A stretch of 64,000 nt of DNA from Levilactobacillus brevis ATCC 14869 = DSM 20054 (GTDB lineage Bacteria; Bacillota; Bacilli; Lactobacillales; Lactobacillaceae), in NCBI RefSeq assembly GCF_001433855.1, contig NZ_AZCP01000003.1, forward strand, positions 401,280 to 465,279. Direction: 5' to 3'. Every line of letters starts with the position of its first letter. Position 1 is the stretch's first letter. Below are positions 58,205-64,000 of the stretch, piece by piece. The notes beneath the pieces were generated by a model that did no database searches, was not told where the DNA came from, and was given only the letters and a program-made list of their open reading frames with translations. The position numbers were made by a program, and so were the translations under genes.

Positions 58205-59719
58205 CTAGAGTATGGCCATAATACCTAAGAATACACAGGTTAAAATAAACAGATAGATCATGAGCTTGGCAATAAATTTCCACCAAACATTGATGTTGAC
58301 GTGAGCAATTGCCAAAGCCCCCATGACTACGCCGGAGGTTGGTGTAATCAAGTTGACCCAGCCAGAGGCGGCTTGATAAGCCGTGATCACGAGACTAGGT
58401 GCAACACCGGCGAACTTTCCAATTGGTCCAATAATTCCCATCGTAGCGGCGGCTAGACCGGATGTGGATGGAATTAAGAATGACATCGGAATGTAGAAGA
58501 TGTACGTTAGAATGATGAAGAAAGCGGAACTCATACTGGATAAACCTGTTTCGCCCCAGTGTAGCACAGTAGCAGAAATATTCCCGTCATTCATGACAAC
58601 TTGAATACCACGGGCAACGGCGACAATAATGGCTACACCAATGAAGTCGTTCATGCCACTGAAGAAGGATTCAATGAAGTCACTTTCTTTCATTTTGAAG
58701 ACAAACATAATGACGACTGACATAAATAAGAAGAGCATCGTGATTTCGGAGAAATACCAAGTCCCCATTGGGGCGATGTCGGAGCCCAGGAGATTGCCTA
58801 AAAATGGAATTCCGGTTAGCCACTTAGTAAAGGTGGTGAAGAAAGTCCAATGTGAGTTAATCTGATCCCAAGGAATCAGCCCCATAATCATCAAAACAAA
58901 TGTTAACCCGAAGAGCGACAATACACTCTTTTGACGACCAGTCATTTCTCCTTGATCAGCGTCTGTCGAGACTAAGAATCGTGCGCGGTCTTCGTCACGC
59001 TGTTCATAGAGGTAAGACTTCGTCGGATCTTTTTCAATTTTGGCGGCATAGTGATAAACGTACCAAATACTGAGAGCAGTGGTTAAGACTAACAGTAAGG
59101 CACGTGAGCCAATGCCGTCACCAGGAGTTAGGTTCAAGGATTGTGAGGCGACACCTGTTGCAAATGGATTAACTGTAGAGGCCAGGCAGCCGACCTGTGA
59201 ACCAATTAGTGCGATACCAATTGCAACCAATGAGTCAAAACCAACACCGATCATGACTGGAATCAGTAAGGGGTAAAAAGCAATGGTTTCTTCAGACATA
59301 CCATAACTAGTTCCACCAGCAGCAAAGAGAATCATGAGAATCGGAATTAACCACTTTTCTTTGCCTTTGAAACGGCGAACGATAGTTGCGATACCATCAT
59401 CGAGCGCCTTGGTTCGGTTGACGACTCCTAAGAATCCACCAATGACTAAGATAAATAACGAAACATCGATAGCGCCAGAGGTCTTGTCATTACCAACCAT
59501 GCCGACAATTGGCGACATGAAGACGTCCCAAATCCCTTGAGGATTAGCTTTTACCGCACGGTACGTGTGGGCAATGATATTACCGGCTTTGTCAGTAGAG
59601 TACTGACCTGCGGGAATAATCCAAGTTAAAATAGCAATAATAATGATGATGAAAAATAGAATGGTGTAGGCCGAGGGCATCTTAAAGCGACGCTTCGGCT
59701 TGGCTGAAGGTTCTTGCAT
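58205..59719 (-). CDS. YfcC-family amino acid/peptide carrier
   Basis: 504 residues from the ATG at 59719 (AAGGAG). The YfcC/DcuC-like carrier features are present: N-terminal KRRFKMPSAYTILFFIIIIIAILTWIIPAGQYS (residues 8-40), GGFLGVVNRTKALDDGIATI, and SEETIAFYPLLIPVMIGVGFDSLVAIGIALIGSQVG, and SFLIPSTSGLAAATMGIIGP (about 430-450). About 12 membrane segments. Family members in lactobacilli are annotated as basic amino acid or peptide antiporters. It sits upstream of pepV on the same strand, with a cre-like site just before its start; the two genes form an operon. Confidence 0.88.
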   Translation of the reverse strand: MQEPSAKPKRRFKMPSAYTILFFIIIIIAILTWIIPAGQYSTDKAGNIIAHTYRAVKANPQGIWDVFMSPIVGMVGNDKTSGAIDVSLFILVIGGFLGVVNRTKALDDGIATIVRRFKGKEKWLIPILMILFAAGGTSYGMSEETIAFYPLLIPVMIGVGFDSLVAIGIALIGSQVGCLASTVNPFATGVASQSLNLTPGDGIGSRALLLVLTTALSIWYVYHYAAKIEKDPTKSYLYEQRDEDRARFLVSTDADQGEMTGRQKSVLSLFGLTFVLMIMGLIPWDQINSHWTFFTTFTKWLTGIPFLGNLLGSDIAPMGTWYFSEITMLFLFMSVVIMFVFKMKESDFIESFFSGMNDFIGVAIIVAVARGIQVVMNDGNISATVLHWGETGLSSMSSAFFIILTYIFYIPMSFLIPSTSGLAAATMGIIGPIGKFAGVAPSLVITAYQAASGWVNLITPTSGVVMGALAIAHVNINVWWKFIAKLMIYLFILTCVFLGIMAIL

Positions 59720-59743
59720 AATCATCACTCCTTAAATAAATAT

Positions 59744-59759
59744 ATGAAAGCGGTTTGAT
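59744..59759. promoter_or_regulatory. cre-like site upstream of the YfcC-pepV operon
   Basis: ATGAAAGCGGTTTGAT matches the cre consensus at all but one defined position (G instead of C). It lies 25 bases upstream of the start at 59719. Confidence 0.65.
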
Positions 59760-59819
59760 TATACAAGATTGTGATTAAAATTGCATGAGTTATGCTGATA
59801 ACTGAGAAAGTGATTAGTC

Positions 59820-60650
59820 CTAAGTTTGAACTAATCCGTCAAAAAAATGTTGGAGTGATGTTTTACCACCAGTTTGTCGAGTGCCCTCAAGATATAACAT
59901 CTCATTGCGAACGTTCTTATATTCAAAGAGCAGGTTCGCTCGTTCCACAATAATTTCATCGCCCATATTGTCCATACAAAGATGAGCGAAGTTAGTGAGA
60001 CCAACTTTAATTGCCCGCCGAATGCGTTGAAACATGATCTTCTTCTCGTGATCGGTGATGTGATAGGCTTGATGAAAGTCAATTTCGCGAAAGCTAAGCT
60101 GTTGGTCCAACATTAATTGGCAAACGGACAGAATATCGGCGGAACCGGCTTCTGAAGAGATCCCCAGAATTTTAAGTATTGAAAGAATACGATCTTTTTC
60201 ATCTTGATGGGGATTAACCGGTAGAGGTTGGGCGGGCAAATGGCCATCAACTAATGATTGGATATCCGTGAGTTGACGAGTCATCTGAATACTTTGCGCG
60301 ACCTTTTCGACGACCATTTTGACTTCAATAACGTTGATGGGTTTATCAATAAAAAACTCAATGCCAGCCTGGTAAGCTTCCGCACGGAGATCGGCGTCAC
60401 GAACTTGAGAAATCATGATGAAGCGTGATTGCGTATTTCGGGCCTTGAGTTGCTGAACAAGATTGATACCGGATAGATCAGGCAGTAATAAATCGATTAA
60501 AATAATATCAACATGCATGAAGAGTAGATCGTGTAAGGCTTGCTGAGCAGTGTGGGCAATTCCCACAACGGTGTTAGTAGCCTCTTTTTCGAGAATTTGC
60601 TGTAGAACAAGTGGGATGGCCGGATCATCATCAATGATATAGAAATTCAT
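59820..60650 (-). CDS. response regulator with YcbB/GlnL-type output domain
   Basis: 276 residues. The receiver (1-120) has the acidic pair DDD (residues 7-9), phosphoacceptor Asp53 in ILIDLLLPDLSG, Ser in IMISQVRD and Lys in FIDKPINV. The C-terminal part (about 150-270) matches the YcbB domain of Bacillus GlnL: ILSILKILGISSEAGSADIL, FQRIRRAIKVGLTNFAHLCMD, LLFEYKNVRNEMLYLEGT. In Bacillus the GlnK/GlnL pair activates glutamine utilisation. It overlaps the kinase gene by 4 bases, so the pair is coupled. Its likely targets are the flanking YfcC genes (inference). Confidence 0.88.
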   Translation of the reverse strand: MNFYIIDDDPAIPLVLQQILEKEATNTVVGIAHTAQQALHDLLFMHVDIILIDLLLPDLSGINLVQQLKARNTQSRFIMISQVRDADLRAEAYQAGIEFFIDKPINVIEVKMVVEKVAQSIQMTRQLTDIQSLVDGHLPAQPLPVNPHQDEKDRILSILKILGISSEAGSADILSVCQLMLDQQLSFREIDFHQAYHITDHEKKIMFQRIRRAIKVGLTNFAHLCMDNMGDEIIVERANLLFEYKNVRNEMLYLEGTRQTGGKTSLQHFFDGLVQT

Positions 60651-61945
60651 GCAGACACCTCCTGACTAAGACGTTGTTTACTGAGGGTTACTTGAAAATT
60701 GGTTTCTTGATGAGGGATGGACGAGACTTGGATGTGTCCATTAAAGATATCCTGAACGATGTTTTGAACATGTGAGAGGCCAATGCCACGGTAGACATCA
60801 CCCGTAGCTTCATTGAATTTAGTTGTAAATCCAGGATGAAAGATTAAAGCTAAAGTTTCCGGAGGGATACCACTGCCATTATCGCTAACATTAAGCAGAA
60901 TAGTTGTATCATTATCAGCAACTGTAACGTGAATGAGGCCATGCGGCTGTCCGGCAAGTGCATCAACACTATTAAAGATTAAGTTTGATAGGATTGAAAC
61001 AACGTAATAATGATTTGGAATGACGAGATCAACATCGCTATGGACGTCAATGATAACGTCCTGGTGTTTTTCCCGGATTGCGGAACGAATGTAAGTGAGC
61101 GTGACTTTCAAAATATCGGCAAGCTGCATGGGGCCATTTTGACCGTCATCAAAGTAGTCACCGAGACCACGCATGACATTTTGATAGTCTTTTTTTATCT
61201 CATGGACATCTCTGGCGATACTTAGTGCCATGGCCTGGTTTTGGGGTGAGCTTGCTGAACTTTGTAAGCTTTGATTTAATTGATAGGCATTTTTCATGAC
61301 ATTTTCAATCTCACTAATGTTTTTTTGCATAAAATAAACATCACTTTTTACGGATGAAGCCACCCAGATGAAATGATAATAGCGTTGCTCGTGATTTTCT
61401 GCACGCATCATGAGGGTGAAGTAGTGGTATAGGAATGCTAACAAACAACTGGTAAGACTGCGAACTAAAGCGGTGATGAATAGGAGTTGAAATAACTGAT
61501 AGCTATAATGGCTAAATCCAGTTAACAGGCTAACTTCTAGTAGGTTTGCTAAGTAGTCACACAACAGAATGGTGAAGAAAAAGGAACTATTATTTCGTTG
61601 ACCACGTCGCCAGTAGAGTAGATCATACAAAATGCCATAGCATAAGTAGAAAGCCATGTCGGTTACGATGAATTGGGCAATGTTTGTCCAGCTGGCATCG
61701 TGGCTAATGAACAGTAAGACACCGCGGAAAATTGGTGAGGCTAATGCAATGGCACCAGTTAATTGAATCGGATTAAGGTCGCCATTGAAGTAGAGAAAAA
61801 TCGGCAACAGAAAAACCGACAGCGTTAAGATGAATCCGGGCGTGTAAGTTTGAAAGTTCACTTGAGAAGCTAATGCAATACAAGTGGCCGCTAACAAAAT
61901 ACGCTGAGAACGTTTGCGACTAATAAAACGTGTAGGCTTGAACAT
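60647..61945 (-). CDS. membrane sensor histidine kinase, GlnK/YcbA-like
   Basis: 432 residues. Six membrane segments occupy residues about 15-195 with no extracellular domain, so the ligand probably binds within or near the membrane. The H box is ALSIARDVHEIKKDYQNVMRGL (His about 252), as in GlnK/YcbA kinases. The ATPase domain (about 310-425) has SNLIFNSVDALAG (N box), LNVSDNGSGIPP (G1), FHPGFTTKF (F-like box), and RGIGLSHVQNIV (G2). It phosphorylates the response regulator in the same operon. Start ATG 61945 with AGGAGG. It diverges from the second YfcC carrier at 62046. Confidence 0.88.
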   Translation of the reverse strand: MFKPTRFISRKRSQRILLAATCIALASQVNFQTYTPGFILTLSVFLLPIFLYFNGDLNPIQLTGAIALASPIFRGVLLFISHDASWTNIAQFIVTDMAFYLCYGILYDLLYWRRGQRNNSSFFFTILLCDYLANLLEVSLLTGFSHYSYQLFQLLFITALVRSLTSCLLAFLYHYFTLMMRAENHEQRYYHFIWVASSVKSDVYFMQKNISEIENVMKNAYQLNQSLQSSASSPQNQAMALSIARDVHEIKKDYQNVMRGLGDYFDDGQNGPMQLADILKVTLTYIRSAIREKHQDVIIDVHSDVDLVIPNHYYVVSILSNLIFNSVDALAGQPHGLIHVTVADNDTTILLNVSDNGSGIPPETLALIFHPGFTTKFNEATGDVYRGIGLSHVQNIVQDIFNGHIQVSSIPHQETNFQVTLSKQRLSQEVSA

Positions 61946-61983
61946 AGGCCACCTCCTAATTTTTAAATCAACTTTGAAGCAAT

Positions 61984-62013
61984 TTGAAGTTTTACGAAAA
62001 CGCTTTCTATACT
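61984..62013 (+). promoter_or_regulatory. promoter with overlapping cre for the second carrier
   Basis: TTGAAG (61984-61989), 18 bases, TATACT (62008-62013). The spacer and -10 contain ACGAAAACGCTTTCTA (61994-62009), a cre with two mismatches. The divergent kinase promoter must also lie in this 100-base gap. Confidence 0.6.
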
Positions 62014-62045
62014 GGGTATTGTAAATAACGAAAGGAGAATATACA

Positions 62046-63608
62046 ATGGCGAATGCTGAAGTTCAACCACCAAAAAGAAGATTTAAGCTTAAAATGCCGG
62101 GTGCATTTGTGATCTTATTTATTTTGACAATCTTAGCAGTTATGGCTACTTGGATCATTCCGGCTGGAAGTTATGCAAAGTTGACGTACAATCAGTCGAC
62201 AACTAGTTTACAAATTAAGAATCCTACTGGCAAAACAACTCGGGTTCCAGCTACGCAGAAGGAATTAGATCGGCTTGGCGTTAAAATTAATATTGAACAA
62301 TTTACGTCGGGTGGAATTTCTGAAGCCGTTTCTATTCCTAATACGTATCAACGTTTGAAGCAACGGCCAGCTAGTTTATGGGCAGTAACTGGGAGTATGG
62401 TGCGTGGGACCATTGAAGCGGTTGACATTATGGTCTTCATCTTTGTCTTAGGTGGCCTGATCGGGGTCGTTAAAGCTAGTGGGGCCTTTGAGTCAGGACT
62501 AATGGCCTTGACAAAAAAGACGAAAGGCCATGAATTTCTTTTAATTTTTTTGGTAGCCATATTGATGGTGCTTGGGGGAACCCTGTGTGGGATTGAAGAA
62601 GAGGCAGTGGCATTTTATCCCATTTTAGTGCCAATCTTCATTGCGATGGGTTATGATTCGATCGTCTGTGTCGGAGCAATTTTCTTGGCAAGTTCAGTGG
62701 GGACAGCATTTTCGACGATTAACCCCTTCTCTGCGGTCATTGCATCCAATGCGGCCGGAATTGATTTTACACAAGGCATTGTTTGGCGGATCATTGGTTT
62801 AGTAGTGGCAGCTACCTTCCTCATCTTCTACCTGTATTGGTATAGCAAAAAGGTAAAAAATCAACCAACTTTTTCATACACGTATGAGGATCGTGAATCG
62901 TTTAATCATATGTGGTCAGTAGCTTCTACGAACGATCAAATTAAGACCGGTTTCTCCATGCGAAAGAAATTGATTTTAACATTATTCGTTGTGACCTTCC
63001 CAATTATGGTTTGGGGAGTTATGTCACAAGGCTGGTGGTTCCCAACCATGGCCTCGTCATTCTTGGTGTTTGCTATTATTATTATGTTTTTAACAGCAAC
63101 GGGTCCTAATGGCTTAGGAGAAAAAGGGGTGGTTGATGCCTTTGTTGCAGGTGCATCGAGCTTAGTAGGTGTTTCATTAATCATTGGGTTAGCCCGGGGA
63201 ATCAATTTAGTTATGAACGAGGGTCTAATTTCCGATACGATTTTACAATACTTCTCGTCGCTAGTTGCTCATGTGAGTGGTCCAATCTTTATTCTCGTCT
63301 TGATGTTTATATTCTTTATACTAGGTTTCATTGTGCCATCTTCATCTGGATTGGCTGTGTTGGCAATGCCAATCTTCGCACCATTAGCGGATACCGTCAA
63401 CATTCCACGGTTTGCCGTCGTAACGGCTTATCAATTTGGACAATATGCCATGCTATTCTTAGCGCCAACTGGTTTGGTTATGGCAACCTTGCAGATGTTG
63501 GATATGAAATATTCTCACTGGTTTAGATTTGTTTGGCCGGTAGTCGTATTTGTTCTCACCTTTGGTGGGATACTGTTGGTATTAGAAGTATTAATTTCAG
63601 GTGTTTAA
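62046..63608 (+). CDS. YfcC-family basic amino acid antiporter next to arcA
   Basis: 520 residues. It shares the architecture of the gene at 58205: N-terminal PKRRFKLKMPGAFVILFILTILAVMATWIIPAGSYAKL, LGGLIGVVKASGAFESGLMAL, CGIEEEAVAFYPILVPIFIAMGYDSIVCV, and VPSSSGLAVLAMPIFAPLADTV (about 430-450). An extra hydrophilic insert of about 70 residues (residues 40-110; TRVPATQKELDRLGVKINIEQF) precedes the second membrane segment. Because it sits directly upstream of arcA, an arginine/ornithine exchange role is likely (inference). RBS AAAGGAG. It ends in a strong terminator, so it is not cotranscribed with arcA. Confidence 0.85.
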   Translation: MANAEVQPPKRRFKLKMPGAFVILFILTILAVMATWIIPAGSYAKLTYNQSTTSLQIKNPTGKTTRVPATQKELDRLGVKINIEQFTSGGISEAVSIPNTYQRLKQRPASLWAVTGSMVRGTIEAVDIMVFIFVLGGLIGVVKASGAFESGLMALTKKTKGHEFLLIFLVAILMVLGGTLCGIEEEAVAFYPILVPIFIAMGYDSIVCVGAIFLASSVGTAFSTINPFSAVIASNAAGIDFTQGIVWRIIGLVVAATFLIFYLYWYSKKVKNQPTFSYTYEDRESFNHMWSVASTNDQIKTGFSMRKKLILTLFVVTFPIMVWGVMSQGWWFPTMASSFLVFAIIIMFLTATGPNGLGEKGVVDAFVAGASSLVGVSLIIGLARGINLVMNEGLISDTILQYFSSLVAHVSGPIFILVLMFIFFILGFIVPSSSGLAVLAMPIFAPLADTVNIPRFAVVTAYQFGQYAMLFLAPTGLVMATLQMLDMKYSHWFRFVWPVVVFVLTFGGILLVLEVLISGV

Positions 63609-63627
63609 TAAATCTATTGGGCACGCC

Positions 63628-63676
63628 GATAGACGCCTCAAGAATCGATCTGATTCTTGAGGCGTCTATCTTTTTT
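63628..63676 (+). terminator. strong intrinsic terminator
   Basis: GATAGACGCCTCAAGAATC and its exact complement form a 19-bp perfect stem with a five-base loop, followed by T6. Confidence 0.95.
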
Positions 63677-63786
63677 GTTGAATTTGAAAACTTAGCGTAC
63701 AATATTTTGAGAATAGATTTTCTAATCAAAAAATCATAATCTAATTTTATGCAATTTTTAAGGGATATTTTCATTTAATGTCTTGG

Positions 63787-63807
63787 ATATACATTTTAGA
63801 TGTATAT
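63787..63807. promoter_or_regulatory. palindrome upstream of arcA, possible ArgR-type operator
   Basis: ATATACAT, five bases, ATGTATAT is a perfect 8-bp inverted repeat. The adjoining TGTATATATATTTT partly matches the TGNATAWWWATNCA ARG box of lactobacilli (two mismatches). The rest of 63609-63937 contains no gene larger than a leader frame. Confidence 0.45.
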
Positions 63808-63875
63808 ATATTTTGCCATATTCAAGTGCCAACTCAAAATGTATGATCTTTCACATTCTAAATGCGAAGAAATAT

Positions 63876-63891
63876 AAGAAACCGCTTTCAA
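63876..63891. promoter_or_regulatory. cre site upstream of arcA
   Basis: Read on the minus strand, TTGAAAGCGGTTTCTT matches the cre consensus at all but one defined position. It lies 47-62 bases upstream of the arcA start, where CcpA would repress arginine catabolism in sugar-rich medium. Confidence 0.7.
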
Positions 63892-63902
63892 CAGGAGGTA
63901 TG

Positions 63903-63935
63903 ATGAACTCGTACTTAAGTGATGGGAGGAAATAA
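63903..63935 (+). CDS. short leader ORF immediately upstream of arcA
   Basis: ATG at 63903 (or 63900) follows AGGAGG, and the frame MNSYLSDGRK ends in TAA three bases before the arcA ATG. The arcA ribosome-binding GGGAGG lies within this frame, so its translation would expose or cover that site. The peptide has Arg and Lys near its stop, which could link its translation to arginine supply, but this is speculation. Spacing to AGGAGG is four bases, slightly short. Confidence 0.35.
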   Translation: MNSYLSDGRK

Positions 63936-63937
63936 AC

Positions 63938-64000
63938 ATGACAAGTCCGATTCACGTAATGTCCGAAATTGGTAAGTTAAAGACGGTAATGCTCAAGCGG
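63938..64000 (+). CDS. arcA: arginine deiminase (5' part, runs off the window)
   Basis: The first 21 codons (MTSPIHVMSEIGKLKTVMLK R) match the conserved N-terminus of ArcA, which begins (M)xxPIHVxSEIGKLKxVLLHRPGxE. ArcA converts arginine to citrulline and ammonia, the first step of the ADI pathway that yields ATP and raises pH. The ATG at 63938 follows GGGAGGA by eight bases. The rest lies outside the window. Upstream are a cre site and a palindrome, consistent with CcpA and ArgR control. Confidence 0.9.
   Translation, partial: MTSPIHVMSEIGKLKTVMLKR

Noticed and set aside
63533..63774. Short frames on both strands around the terminator at 63628
   Set aside because: They are produced by the perfect inverted repeat and lack start signals.

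Overview
The window looks like a chromosomal segment of a heterofermentative lactobacillus (Lactobacillaceae). A Levilactobacillus-type genome is my best guess, by inference only. The case rests on the origin-proximal block rsmG-noc-soj-parB-DUF951-ychF-DUF1129-guaB, purine-rich Shine-Dalgarno sites with frequent GTG/TTG starts, LPQTN sortase anchors, MucBP and KxYKxGKxW-type surface proteins, CcpA-type cre sites, and the beginning of an arginine deiminase (arcA) cluster at the right edge. No tRNA, rRNA, CRISPR array, prophage, transposase or integrase was recognised.

Left part (1-12 kb). It holds the 5' end of a minus-strand gene, a ComK-family protein, a MarR regulator, small conserved proteins, and a terminator-bounded RNA candidate (about 2992-3176). 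A 1.3-kb gene-free stretch (4305-5605) contains a cre-overlapped promoter and a strong terminator bounding a possible 0.58-kb non-coding RNA. A nucleoside-salvage group follows: a shortened phosphopentomutase relative that has lost nearly all catalytic residues, a NupC transporter, an AzgA-type purine permease behind a well-folded leader RNA matching no class I recognise, and a nucleoside hydrolase. Next come a 30-residue membrane microprotein and a metallophosphatase with altered metal-ligand motifs.

Middle (12-36 kb). This part contains the chromosome segregation and housekeeping block. A VanRS-like two-component system follows, whose kinase start overlaps a 17-codon ORF, with dacA downstream. 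Then come a large YhgE/Pip membrane protein, a secreted cell-wall protein, a disulfide oxidoreductase behind a triple operator motif, AzlCD, Cfa, an anchored TPR-like protein, a ROK regulator with a coupled leader ORF, and an AI-2E-family permease.

Right part (36-64 kb). This is a more accessory region. It has an LPXTG collagen-binding/SpaA adhesin, gpmA, a GNAT-DUF3781 cluster with a recent partial duplicate 4 kb away, and two MerR modules with textbook 19-bp-spacer promoters (one with an RpiB-like isomerase and an aldo/keto reductase, one with an MBL hydrolase). It continues with a second secreted protein paralogous to the one at 26.4 kb, a DHA2 efflux pump, an LRR/MucBP LPXTG adhesin, a secreted tyrosine phosphatase, a Na+/H+ antiporter, a DJ-1/PfpI protein lacking the nucleophilic cysteine, and an AbrB-DUF998 fusion. 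The edge is an amino-acid catabolism group: PepV, two YfcC-type antiporters, a GlnK/GlnL-like two-component system and arcA. Three cre-like sites there suggest carbon catabolite control of arginine/peptide use.
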